A DNA stretch of 40,366 nt from an uncultured Muribaculaceae bacterium (GTDB taxonomy: Bacteria > Bacteroidota > Bacteroidia > Bacteroidales > Muribaculaceae): the NCBI GenBank assembly GCA_910577585.1, contig CAJTNN010000007.1, positions 1 to 40,366 of the forward strand. Direction: 5' to 3'. Both the position numbers and the translations under genes were made by a program. Shown here in pieces: positions 15,903 through 23,896 of this stretch (its first letter is position 1; each line of letters starts with the position of its first letter). The notes below the pieces were generated by a model. It was given only the letters and a program-made list of their open reading frames with translations. It had not been told where the DNA came from and did no database searches.

Positions 15903-17240
15903 ATGGGATTTACTCAGACAATCAAAAATATCTGGAGCGTTGAGGATCTTCGCCATCGCATAGGGGTGACCCTGCTGCTGGTGATTATCTATCGCTTCGG
16001 GTGCTATGTAGTGCTGCCGGGCATTAATCCCGACTCGCTGATGGCACTGCAGAACTTCACCTCCGATGGCCTGATGCAGCTGCTCGACATGTTCTCGGGC
16101 GGTGCATTCTCACAGGCTTCGATTTTCGCACTCGGCATTATGCCCTATATCACGGCTTCAATCGTGATACAGCTTCTCGGCATGGTGCTCCCTGCATTCC
16201 AGAAGATGCAGCGCGAGGGCGAAAGCGGACGCATGAAGCTCAATCAGTACACCCGCTATCTGACAGTCCTGATTCTGCTTCTGCAGGGTCCGGCCTATCT
16301 GATGAACCTGCGCTATCAGGTGCAGGCAGCCGGCGGCTATGTCGACATGAGCTTCTGGACTGTGGCCTTCATGACAATCGTGCTGGCAGCCGGCTCGATG
16401 TTCATCATGTGGCTCGGCGAGCGTATCGACCAGAAGGGTGTGGGCAATGGCATATCGTTCATCATCCTTATCGGTATCATCGCGCGTCTGCCTGAGGCAT
16501 TCTTCCAGGAGTTCACCTCGCGCCTGCTCAACTCGGCAGGTGGCGGCCTGGTGCTCTTCCTCGTGGAGATTGTGATCCTGCTGGCTGTGATTGCCGGAGC
16601 CGTGCTGCTCGTGCAGGGCACCCGCAAAGTGCCTGTGCAGTACGCCAAGAAAGTTGTTGGCAACAAGCAGTATGGCGGCGCCCGTCAGTATATCCCGCTG
16701 AAAGTGAATGCTGCCGGCGTGATGCCCATCATCTTCGCCCAGGCAATCATGTTTATCCCGGTGACACTGGCCGGTTTCTCGACCGAGCACAGCGGCATCC
16801 TGGGTTCCCTGACTGACATGTATGGCTGGACATACAACATCATCTACTTCCTGATGATTGTAGCGTTCACCTACTTCTATACCGCAATCACAGTGCGTCC
16901 GGCCCAGATGGCAGAGGACATGAAGCGCAACAACGGCTTCATACCCGGTGTGAAGCCCGGCAAGCCGACAGTCGACTATCTCGACTCAATCATGTCGCGC
17001 ATCACGCTGCCCGGATCAATCTTCCTCGGCATCGTGGCCATTCTCCCGGCCATAGCATATGTATGCGGTCTTAACAGAAGCTTCGCCCAGTTCTTCGGAG
17101 GCACATCGTTGCTGATTCTGGTGGGTGTCATTCTCGACACACTCCGAATCATCGAGGGTCACCTTCTGATGCGTCACTACGACGGCCTGATGAAAGAGGG
17201 CCGCATCCAGGGTCGCACCACAGGCAACCGGGCATTTTAA
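15903..17240 (+). CDS. secY: Protein translocase subunit SecY
   Basis: 445 residues, a polytopic membrane protein with about ten hydrophobic segments, the first near residues 20-36. Family landmarks include ALGIMPYITASIVIQLL in the second segment, the basic cytoplasmic loops with GTRKVPVQYAKKVVGNKQYGGARQYIPLKVNAAGVMPIIFA, and RRNNGFIPGVKPGKPT-like sequence (MKRNNGFIPGVKPG). SecY forms the channel that moves unfolded proteins across or into the inner membrane with SecE, SecG and SecA. It follows rplO as in most bacteria. Confidence 0.98.
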   Translation: MGFTQTIKNIWSVEDLRHRIGVTLLLVIIYRFGCYVVLPGINPDSLMALQNFTSDGLMQLLDMFSGGAFSQASIFALGIMPYITASIVIQLLGMVLPAFQKMQREGESGRMKLNQYTRYLTVLILLLQGPAYLMNLRYQVQAAGGYVDMSFWTVAFMTIVLAAGSMFIMWLGERIDQKGVGNGISFIILIGIIARLPEAFFQEFTSRLLNSAGGGLVLFLVEIVILLAVIAGAVLLVQGTRKVPVQYAKKVVGNKQYGGARQYIPLKVNAAGVMPIIFAQAIMFIPVTLAGFSTEHSGILGSLTDMYGWTYNIIYFLMIVAFTYFYTAITVRPAQMAEDMKRNNGFIPGVKPGKPTVDYLDSIMSRITLPGSIFLGIVAILPAIAYVCGLNRSFAQFFGGTSLLILVGVILDTLRIIEGHLLMRHYDGLMKEGRIQGRTTGNRAF

Positions 17241-17274
17241 TCGTTTGCAACTCGTAGAGTAACGTAAATTAGAA

Positions 17275-18120
17275 ATGATCTATCTCAAGACACCCGAAGA
17301 AATCGAGAAAGTGCGTCGCGCGAGCGATCTCGTGAGCCGCACATTGGGCGAGGTGGCCAAGTGGATTGCCCCCGGCGTCACCACGCAGCGTCTTGACACC
17401 ATAGCACGTGAGTTTATCCTCGACAACGGGGGTAGACCCGCTTGCTTGGGTTATGGCGGTTTCCCGGGTACGCTCTGCATAGAGGTCAACGAGACAGTGG
17501 TGCACGGTTTCCCCTCGGGCTATGTGCTCAAGGAGGGCGACATCGTGGGCACCGACTGTGTCGTTGAGCTCGATGGCTATCATGGCGACAGCTGCTACAC
17601 ATTCGGTGTGGGCGAGATAGCCGAGGCCACTGCCCGGCTGCTTCGTGTCACCAAGGAGTCGCTTTACGTGGGCATAGATGCCGCGCGTGGCGGCAAGCGT
17701 GTGGGCGACATCGCCAATGCTGTGCAGAGATATTGCGAACATGCCGGCTACAGCGTGGTGCGCGAGATGTGCGGCCATGGCATAGGCAAGAGCATGCATG
17801 AGGATCCGGAGGTGCCCAATTACGGACGCCGCGGCACAGGCCCTGTGCTTCGCCCCGGGATGCTCATCTGCATTGAGCCCATGATCAACATGGGGAGCAA
17901 GAACATAGTGATCGAGCGCGACGGCTGGCAGTGCCGCACCCGCGACCGCAAGCCCTCGGCCCACTTCGAGCACACACTTCTTATCACTCCCGATGAGCCC
18001 GAGATACTGACAACGTTCAGATATATCGAAGAGGCACTTGGCGACAAAGATGTCACCCGCGGCATACCGGCGCCGAAGCAAGAGAACACAGAGATTTCAG
18101 ACTCAGCCGCCGGCGAGTGA
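17275..18120 (+). CDS. map: Methionine aminopeptidase type I
   Basis: 281 residues. It removes the start methionine from new proteins. All five metal ligands can be placed: Asp94 (GTDCVVEL), Asp105 (HGDSC), His168 (CGHGIGK), Glu201 (CIEPM) and Glu232 (HFEHT), so the enzyme should be active. The C-terminus runs some 20 residues past the usual end with an acidic, probably disordered tail. It stands between secY and infA, a common arrangement in Bacteroidota and Firmicutes. Confidence 0.96.
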   Translation: MIYLKTPEEIEKVRRASDLVSRTLGEVAKWIAPGVTTQRLDTIAREFILDNGGRPACLGYGGFPGTLCIEVNETVVHGFPSGYVLKEGDIVGTDCVVELDGYHGDSCYTFGVGEIAEATARLLRVTKESLYVGIDAARGGKRVGDIANAVQRYCEHAGYSVVREMCGHGIGKSMHEDPEVPNYGRRGTGPVLRPGMLICIEPMINMGSKNIVIERDGWQCRTRDRKPSAHFEHTLLITPDEPEILTTFRYIEEALGDKDVTRGIPAPKQENTEISDSAAGE

Positions 18121-18200
18121 AGACGGCCTCAGGGCAGAATCCACCGTCAGAGCACAGAGTCGCAACACTGCGTAACACTTAACTACGTAACCTAAAATTT

Positions 18201-18419
18201 ATGGCAAAACAAGCTGCAATCGAACAGGATGGCGTCATTCTCGAAGCATTGTCGAACGCGATGTTCAAAGTAGAACTCGAAAACGGCCATGAGATCACCG
18301 CTCACATATCGGGCAAGATGAGAATGCACTACATCAAGATACTTCCCGGCGATAAGGTAAGGGTCGAGATGTCGCCCTACGACTTGAGCAAGGGGAGAAT
18401 CGCTTTCAGATACAAATAA
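18201..18419 (+). CDS. infA: Translation initiation factor IF-1
   Basis: 72 residues with the S1-type OB fold: AAIEQDGVILEALSNAMFKVELENGHEITAHISGKMRMHYIKILPGDKVRVEMSPYDL shows the familiar pattern. IF-1 occupies the A site of the 30S subunit during initiation. It comes 80 bases after map and 16 before rpmJ. Confidence 0.97.
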   Translation: MAKQAAIEQDGVILEALSNAMFKVELENGHEITAHISGKMRMHYIKILPGDKVRVEMSPYDLSKGRIAFRYK

Positions 18420-18435
18420 CCCCAACGATAAAGAT

Positions 18436-18552
18436 ATGAAAGTTAGAGCATCAATCAAAAAGCGCACCCCGGACAGCAAGATCGTACGCCGCAAGGGGAG
18501 ACTTTATGTAATCAACAAGAAGAACCCGAAGTTGAAACAACGTCAGGGCTAA
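18436..18552 (+). CDS. rpmJ: 50S ribosomal protein L36, zinc ligands lost
   Basis: A 38-residue frame from ATG at 18436 to TAA at 18550-18552. It opens MKVRASIKKRTPDSKIVRRK and ends NKKNPKLKQRQG, matching L36 from end to end. In classical L36 three cysteines and a histidine bind zinc (CRNCK and CKDPRHK); here these positions are T-P-D-S-K and N-K-K-N-P-K-L-K, so no ligand remains. Cysteine-poor L36 is usual in Bacteroidota, some keeping one Cys. L36 is the smallest 50S protein, at the base of the L7/L12 stalk region. Confidence 0.95.
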   Translation: MKVRASIKKRTPDSKIVRRKGRLYVINKKNPKLKQRQG

Positions 18553-18587
18553 ATAATCAACTTTGCTAAAAAATCCAACATAGAAAT

Positions 18588-18968
18588 ATGGCAGTAAGAA
18601 TAGTCGGCGTAGATTTGCCGCAGAACAAACGAGGCGAGATCGCCTTGACATATATCTTTGGAATCGGCCGCAGTGCAGCCAACACAATTTTGAGCAAAGC
18701 CGGCGTTGACCATGACATCAAAGTCAAGGACTGGACCGACGACCAGGCAGCTGCAGTGCGCGAAGTAATCCAGAGCGAGTATAAGGTGGAGGGTGATCTC
18801 CGCACAGAGATCCAGCTCAACATCAAGCGCCTGATGGATATCGGCTGCTACCGTGGCATCCGTCACCGTATCGGTCTTCCCGTGCGCGGTCAGAGCACCA
18901 AGAACAACGCCCGCACACGCAAGGGTCGTAAGAAAACAGTTGCTAACAAGAAGAAAGCTACTAAATAA
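18588..18968 (+). CDS. rpsM: 30S ribosomal protein S13
   Basis: 126 residues: MAVRIVGVDLPQNKRGEIAL, TYIFGIGRSAANTIL, and the C-terminal RHRIGLPVRGQSTKNNARTRKG. S13 lies at the top of the 30S head, makes bridges to the 50S subunit, and its basic tail touches P-site tRNA. It opens the alpha part of the cluster. Confidence 0.98.
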   Translation: MAVRIVGVDLPQNKRGEIALTYIFGIGRSAANTILSKAGVDHDIKVKDWTDDQAAAVREVIQSEYKVEGDLRTEIQLNIKRLMDIGCYRGIRHRIGLPVRGQSTKNNARTRKGRKKTVANKKKATK

Positions 18969-18977
18969 TACTAAGAC

Positions 18978-19367
18978 ATGGCAAAGAAGACAGTCGCAGC
19001 TAAAAAGAGAAATGTCAAGGTTGACGCAATGGGTCAGCTTCACGTGCATAGCTCTTTCAACAACATCATCGTGTGTCTGGCCAACAGCGAGGGCCAGGTC
19101 ATCTCATGGTCATCTGCAGGCAAGATGGGATTCCGTGGTTCGAAGAAGAACACTCCCTACGCAGCCCAGATGGCAGCCCAGGATTGCGCCAAAGTGGCCT
19201 ACGACCTCGGTCTGCGCAAGGTGAAAGCCTACGTGAAGGGTCCCGGCAACGGACGTGAGTCTGCAATCCGCACCGTGCACGGTGCCGGCATCGAAGTAGT
19301 GGAGATCGTAGACGTTACTCCGCTGCCCCACAACGGTTGCCGTCCTCCCAAGAGAAGAAGAGTGTAA
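18978..19367 (+). CDS. rpsK: 30S ribosomal protein S11
   Basis: 129 residues: GQLHVHSSFNNIIVCLANSEGQVISWSSAGKMGFRGSKKNTPYAAQ is the S11 core, and it ends with the conserved PLPHNGCRPPKRRRV. S11 is on the 30S platform, near the Shine-Dalgarno helix and the exit site. A 369-base gap follows before rpsD, whereas these genes are adjacent in most bacteria. Confidence 0.98.
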   Translation: MAKKTVAAKKRNVKVDAMGQLHVHSSFNNIIVCLANSEGQVISWSSAGKMGFRGSKKNTPYAAQMAAQDCAKVAYDLGLRKVKAYVKGPGNGRESAIRTVHGAGIEVVEIVDVTPLPHNGCRPPKRRRV

Positions 19368-19736
19368 TAATCGTGTTATTATAAACTGACTCAATTCATC
19401 TCAACCCAAGCCTCAGTCTGAGTCAATCTCAGTCTCACCCCAAGGCCCGAAGCACCATAGGATGTGATCCCCGGACTGGCCGGCACGAGTCGGCCTGAGG
19501 AGACGCCGGAATGCGAATAGACTATCCCGAACAATTGATGCTTCTACACAATATACCAACATACACCAATCGACGTTGAGACACGATGTTCGATAAGTAA
19601 CTTTCTCTCGATAGTCGCGGCTGCGCTAACGGCGGCTCCGGAGTCCGGCAGGCACTCCGGCGGGACAAAAGGTGGTGGGTATAGACCGACTCACGGGTAT
19701 CCCCCGGGCTGAAGCTTAAATAAAGAATAATCAAAA
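19368..19736 (+). promoter_or_regulatory. Candidate S4-type ribosomal protein leader before rpsD
   Basis: No gene fits this stretch. Several stems are visible: TGACTCA (19387-19393) / TGAGTCA (19419-19425), GGCCG (19478-19482) / CGGCC (19491-19495), and CCGGAGT (19638-19644) / ACTCCGG (19654-19660), and a GGG/CCC-rich turn just before the start codon. No TAnnTTTG promoter is seen, so it is likely an internal mRNA leader read through from rpsK. S4 is the classical repressor of the alpha operon, and I recall a proposed S4 leader class in Bacteroidia. Identity is not confirmed. Confidence 0.55.
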
Positions 19737-20342
19737 ATGGCAAGATACACAGGTCCTAAATCAAAAATCGCCCGTAAATTCGGCGAGGCCATCTTCGGCG
19801 ATGACAAAGTGCTGGCTAAGAAGAACTATCCCCCGGGCCAGCATGGTGTGAACCGTCGTCGCAAGACATCGGAGTACGGCATCCAGCTCCGTGAGAAGCA
19901 GAAAGCCAAATACACCTACGGCGTGCTCGAGCGTCAGTTCCGCAATCTCTTCGAGAAGGCGGCCCGCACAAAGGGCATCACCGGTGAGGTGCTTCTGCAG
20001 CTTCTCGAAAGCCGCCTTGACAATGTGGTATACCGTCTGGGCATCGCTCCCAGCCGTCCGGCTGCCCGTCAGCTCGTGCTCCACAAGCACATCACTGTCA
20101 ACGGTCAGGTTGTCAACATCGCTTCCTATCACGTAAAGCCCGGCGATGTGATCGGCGTGCGTGAGAAGTCAAAGTCGCTTGAGGTTATCGCCGACGCACT
20201 CGCAGGCTTCAACCACAGCAAATATCCCTGGATCGAGTGGGATGAGAGCGCCAAGTCAGGCCGCTTCCTCCACGTGCCCACCCGTGAGGATATCCCCGAG
20301 ACAATTAAGGAACAGTTGATTGTCGAGTTGTATTCTAAATAA
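19737..20342 (+). CDS. rpsD: 30S ribosomal protein S4
   Basis: 201 residues: MARYTGPKSKIARKFGEAIF, YPPGQHGVNRRRK, YGIQLREKQKAKYTYGVLERQFRNLFEKA and the S4 RNA-binding domain RLDNVVYRLGIAPSRPAARQLVLHKHITVNGQ. It lacks the N-terminal cysteines of zinc-binding S4. S4 starts assembly of the 30S body and lines the mRNA entry. In other bacteria it binds its own message to repress the alpha operon; the folded 369-base upstream region suggests the same here. Confidence 0.98.
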   Translation: MARYTGPKSKIARKFGEAIFGDDKVLAKKNYPPGQHGVNRRRKTSEYGIQLREKQKAKYTYGVLERQFRNLFEKAARTKGITGEVLLQLLESRLDNVVYRLGIAPSRPAARQLVLHKHITVNGQVVNIASYHVKPGDVIGVREKSKSLEVIADALAGFNHSKYPWIEWDESAKSGRFLHVPTREDIPETIKEQLIVELYSK

Positions 20343-20358
20343 TAAACAATAGAGACCC

Positions 20359-21357
20359 ATGCCAATTTTAGCATTTCAAAAGCCTGAACAGGTCAGCGTG
20401 CTTGAGGACAGCAATTCATTCGGCAAGTTTGAATTCCGTCCGCTTGAGCCCGGATATGGCCAGACCATCGGCAACGCCCTTCGCAGAATACTTCTGTCGT
20501 CGCTCGGCGGTTTCGCCATCAACTCCATCAAGATTGATGGCGTAGCACATGAGCTGGACACCATCCCCGGTGTGAAAGAGGATGTGATCAACATGATCCT
20601 CAACTTCAAACAAGTACGTTTCAAGCAGCTGACACTCGACATCGAGGCCGAACAGGCCGTTGTGGAGGTGTCAGGCACAGAGGTGTTCAAAGCCGGCGAC
20701 TTGGGTAAGGTGCTTACGGGCTTCGAGGTCCTCAATCCGGATTTGGTAATCTGCCATCTGGATCCCAAGGCAAGTTTCAAGTTGGAGTTCACAATCAATA
20801 AGGGCCGCGGCTGGGTATCAGCTGATGAGAATCGCGAGATGATCGGCGCCGGTGATCCCGGTGTGATCGCTATCGATTCAATCTACACCCCGATCAAGAA
20901 TGTGAAATACACCATCGAGAACTTCCGCGTGGAGCAAAAGACCGACTACGAAAAGCTCATACTCGAAGTCACCACCGATGGCTCTATTCACCCGAAAGAT
21001 GCTCTTAAGGAGGCAGCCAAGATCCTTATCCACCACTTCATGCTCTTCTCTGACGAGAAGATGACCCTCGAGGCTCCGGCTGACGTAGACTCAGAGGAAT
21101 TCGATGAGGAGGTGCTCCACATGCGTCAATTGCTCAAGACCAAACTCTCTGACATGGATCTTAGCGTGCGCGCGCTCAACTGCTTGAAGAGCGCCGAGGT
21201 GGAGACTCTCGTCGAACTTGTGGTGTTCAATAAGAATGACCTTCTTAAATTCCGCAACTTCGGCCGCAAGTCGCTCACCGAGCTTGATGAGCTTCTGGCT
21301 AATCTGAACCTCTCTTTCGGGATGGACATCTCAAAATATAAATTAGACAAAGACTAA
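20359..21357 (+). CDS. rpoA: DNA-directed RNA polymerase subunit alpha
   Basis: 332 residues. The N-terminal dimer domain carries FGKFEFRPLEPGYGQTIGNALRRILLSSLGGFAI; the C-terminal domain, after a linker near residue 240, has MDLSVRALNCLKSAEVETLVELV and FRNFGRKSLTELDELL. Alpha nucleates assembly of RNA polymerase and its C-terminal domain contacts activators and upstream DNA. It lies between rpsD and rplQ as in nearly all bacteria. Confidence 0.98.
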   Translation: MPILAFQKPEQVSVLEDSNSFGKFEFRPLEPGYGQTIGNALRRILLSSLGGFAINSIKIDGVAHELDTIPGVKEDVINMILNFKQVRFKQLTLDIEAEQAVVEVSGTEVFKAGDLGKVLTGFEVLNPDLVICHLDPKASFKLEFTINKGRGWVSADENREMIGAGDPGVIAIDSIYTPIKNVKYTIENFRVEQKTDYEKLILEVTTDGSIHPKDALKEAAKILIHHFMLFSDEKMTLEAPADVDSEEFDEEVLHMRQLLKTKLSDMDLSVRALNCLKSAEVETLVELVVFNKNDLLKFRNFGRKSLTELDELLANLNLSFGMDISKYKLDKD

Positions 21358-21363
21358 ACAGCG

Positions 21364-21855
21364 ATGAGACATAACAAAAAATTCAATCATCTCAGCCGCA
21401 AGAAGGGTCATCGCGAGGCGTTGCTCAGCAACATGGCCATCTCGCTGATCATGCACAAGCGCATCTTCACCACTGTGGCTAAGGCTAAGGCGCTCCGTGT
21501 ATTCGCCGAGCCCATCATCACACGTTGCAAGAAAGACGACATGGCTAACCGTCGCCTCGTCTTCAGCTACCTCCAGAACAAGGATGCTGTCAAGGAACTT
21601 TTCGGCCCCATCGCCGACAAGGTTGCAGCGCGTCCCGGTGGCTACCTGCGTATCCTTAAGACCGGTCATCGTCTTGGCGACAACGCTGAGGTCTGCATGA
21701 TCGAGTTCGTGGACTTCAACGAGAACATGCTCGAGGCAGCCGGCGAGAAGAAAGCCAAGGCTACACGCCGCTCACGCAGCAAGAAGGCAGCCGCTCCGGC
21801 AGCCGAGGCTCCCGCAGCCGAAACTCCCGCTGCTGAGGCTCCGGCAGCTGAGTAA
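21364..21855 (+). CDS. rplQ: 50S ribosomal protein L17 with Ala/Pro/Glu tail
   Basis: 163 residues. The first 120 or so form ordinary L17 (MRHNKKFNHLSRKKGHREAL, FTTVAKAKALR, GGYLRILKTGHRLGDNAEVC). After a basic stretch (KAKATRRSRSKK) the last 25 residues are a low-complexity tail of PAAEA-type repeats. Such tails occur in other Bacteroidota L17 proteins and are probably disordered on the ribosome surface. L17 lies near the tunnel exit. It is the last gene of the alpha operon and is followed by a terminator-like hairpin. Confidence 0.97.
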   Translation: MRHNKKFNHLSRKKGHREALLSNMAISLIMHKRIFTTVAKAKALRVFAEPIITRCKKDDMANRRLVFSYLQNKDAVKELFGPIADKVAARPGGYLRILKTGHRLGDNAEVCMIEFVDFNENMLEAAGEKKAKATRRSRSKKAAAPAAEAPAAETPAAEAPAAE

Positions 21856-21941
21856 TCTGCAGCTTGAGCTGATGATGCCGGTGGCATGATGAATTTCATA
21901 GCCTCACCGGCCGATAAATGAAATCCCATTCAATTAGATAT

Positions 21942-21978
21942 AAAGGAGCGTTCCCCATCTGTTGCGGAGCGCTCCTTT
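21942..21978 (+). terminator. Terminator-like hairpin after the alpha operon
   Basis: AAAGGAGCG (21942-21950) pairs perfectly with CGCTCCTTT (21970-21978), loop 19 bases, then ATGATTAAAT. The arm itself supplies only three T, so it is a moderate terminator, possibly bidirectional. It is placed 87 bases after rplQ. Confidence 0.65.
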
Positions 21979-21994
21979 ATGATTAAATATAGAT

Positions 21995-22034
21995 TGCAAG
22001 TATCTCCAAATTATCTGCAAGTGTCTCTAAATTA
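21995..22034. repeat. Two direct repeats of 19 bases, 21-base period
   Basis: TGCAAGTATCTCCAAATTA (21995-22013) and TGCAAGTGTCTCTAAATTA (22016-22034) agree at 17 of 19 positions. Two helical turns apart and upstream of the gene at 22110, they could be an operator for a dimeric regulator. Confidence 0.5.
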
Positions 22035-22109
22035 ATTGATATTAGGCATTTTAGGGATAGATAGCTTGAAGAGGTGCTTATACTCTTACTGATTTTGGAA
22101 GAAACCGAT

Positions 22110-22523
22110 ATGAAGAAGACACTTGAAGAGAGAAAGGCCGAGGCCATGGAGTTGCGTCGGCGCGGCTATAATTGTGCGCAGAGCACGATAATGGTGTTTG
22201 ATGATGTGACGGGCCTTGACTCCGACATGCTGGCACGCCTCACATCCGGGCTTGGCACCGGACTTGGCTGTGGCGAGGTGTGCGGTGTGGTCAATGCCAT
22301 GGCGCTGGCCCAGGGAGCACTGCGCTCGGCCGACCCCTCGGCAAAAGCCTTTGCTGGCAAATGCAGCCGCGAACTCACCGCCCGGTTCGCCGCAGACAAT
22401 GACGGCCGCGTAAGATGTGCCGACCTCAAATCGCAGCCCGGAGTCCGCCCCTGCAACGACCTTGTGGCCCAGGGCGTAGAGATACTTCACGACTACTTTA
22501 GCCAGCTTCCGGAGAATGCGTAA
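22110..22523 (+). CDS. C_GCAxxG_C_C family protein
   Basis: The start at 22110 (MKKTLEERKAEAMELRRRGY) gives 137 residues; a longer in-frame start at 22074 would add 12 hydrophobic residues and seems less likely. Conserved cysteines include Cys22 (GYNCAQS), Cys54 and Cys58 (GLGCGEVCG), and later ones in VRCADL and RPCNDL. This fits the C_GCAxxG_C_C family (Redox_active_C_C), thought to be redox-active or metal-binding; no substrate is known. Its last 8 bases overlap the next gene, so the two are probably translated together. Confidence 0.8.
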   Translation: MKKTLEERKAEAMELRRRGYNCAQSTIMVFDDVTGLDSDMLARLTSGLGTGLGCGEVCGVVNAMALAQGALRSADPSAKAFAGKCSRELTARFAADNDGRVRCADLKSQPGVRPCNDLVAQGVEILHDYFSQLPENA

Positions 22524-23856
22524 ACTCATGGCCATAATGCTCCTGTCGGCTATGGCAGGATTTAAGGCCATCGCCGCCGAACTTACGGAGAGTGCGACAT
22601 TCGACCCGATGTTCCGCACACTCACCGTCACGCGCAATGGCAACCTGATGGACACACCGCTGATGCGCATCGGCGCAGGCGACGAACTGATATTCTCCTT
22701 TGACGAGATTGCCGACGACCGTCGCTATCTGCGCTGCCGCCTGCTGCATTGCAACGCCGACTGGCAGCCCTCGCGCCTTGTGGAGTCGGAATATGTAGAC
22801 GGCTTCAACGAAGACCAGCTTGAAGACTTCGGCTACTCGCGCAACACTTACGTGCACTACGTCAACTACCGCTATGTCATCGGCCCCGAAAGCGGGCTGC
22901 AGCCACTTGTGTCGGGCAATTACGTGTGGCAGGTCTACGACGAAGAGGACCCTGATCGCGTGCTGCTCCAGATGCGGTTTCAGGTGGCCGAAAACAATGT
23001 CGGCGTGTCCGGACGCGCCGATGGACGCACCGACCGCGGCTTCAACGACACATCGCAACAGCTCACATTGGCCGTGGGGAGCACATCCGAAGTGGTGCGT
23101 AATCCCTATACCGACCTCATCATAGAGGTGATGCGCAACGGTCGCCCCGACACACGCCGCATCATCGAGCATCCCCAGCGCGTGGAGGGTGACCGCGCCA
23201 TATATGAGCATCTGCCGCAGCTCATATTCAACGCCGGCAATGAATACCGGCGTTTTGAGACAGTGCGCTCCGATTATCCCGGCATGCATGTCGACTCGGT
23301 CAGATATGCCGACCCGATGTATCACGCCTACATCGCCGTCGATGCAGAGCGGGCAGGGCGCGGCTACGTATACGACAGCACCCAACGCGGACGTTATAAG
23401 ATAGATGAGTACAATGCCACCGACCCCGACCTCGGAGCCGACTATATCATGACCCACTTCACGCTCGACTATCCCGAGATAATGGATGGCGACGTCTATG
23501 TGGAAGGAGAGCTGGCATTGCGCGGATACACCGATGTCAACCGAATGACCTACGACCGCACCGCAGGCCTCTACCGACTCGATATCCCCCTCAAACAAGG
23601 CTCATACAACTATCAATATGTAGTGCGCCGTAAGTCGGACGCCGAGTCGCTCAGCGCGGCCACTCCTTATAATATAGGAGGCAATGCAGTGCAGCGCGAT
23701 GCCGCCGGGCGTCAGTTAGCGGGCGCCGACGAGAGTCTCATCGAAGGTAATCACTACGAGACAGTCAACGAATACAACGTCAGCGTCTACCTTCGTGAGC
23801 CCGGCGCGCGCGCCGACCGTCTGCTCGCCGTGGCCACAATCGTGGCCACCCCATGA
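22516..23856 (+). CDS. DUF5103 / type IX secretion plug-like protein
   Basis: 446 residues with a signal peptide (about residues 1-20, ending GFKAIAAE). Conserved DUF5103 traits are visible: LRCRLLHCNADWQPSRLVESEYVDGFNED near residues 72-100, LVSGNYVWQVYDEEDPD, and LIFNAGNEYRRFE. Family members resemble the Plug protein that seals the type IX secretion translocon in Flavobacterium, yet are widespread in Bacteroidota without that system. No other type IX component is in this window. The start overlaps the preceding gene by 8 bases. Confidence 0.85.
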   Translation: MRKLMAIMLLSAMAGFKAIAAELTESATFDPMFRTLTVTRNGNLMDTPLMRIGAGDELIFSFDEIADDRRYLRCRLLHCNADWQPSRLVESEYVDGFNEDQLEDFGYSRNTYVHYVNYRYVIGPESGLQPLVSGNYVWQVYDEEDPDRVLLQMRFQVAENNVGVSGRADGRTDRGFNDTSQQLTLAVGSTSEVVRNPYTDLIIEVMRNGRPDTRRIIEHPQRVEGDRAIYEHLPQLIFNAGNEYRRFETVRSDYPGMHVDSVRYADPMYHAYIAVDAERAGRGYVYDSTQRGRYKIDEYNATDPDLGADYIMTHFTLDYPEIMDGDVYVEGELALRGYTDVNRMTYDRTAGLYRLDIPLKQGSYNYQYVVRRKSDAESLSAATPYNIGGNAVQRDAAGRQLAGADESLIEGNHYETVNEYNVSVYLREPGARADRLLAVATIVATP

Positions 23857-23896
23857 GTACAACTTCAATAACATCTTCTGGATTCTTACATACACC

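Noticed and set aside
16158..16790. A 210-codon minus-strand frame opposite secY
   Set aside because: His/Glu/Ala-rich antisense of a membrane protein; no motif and secY is certain.
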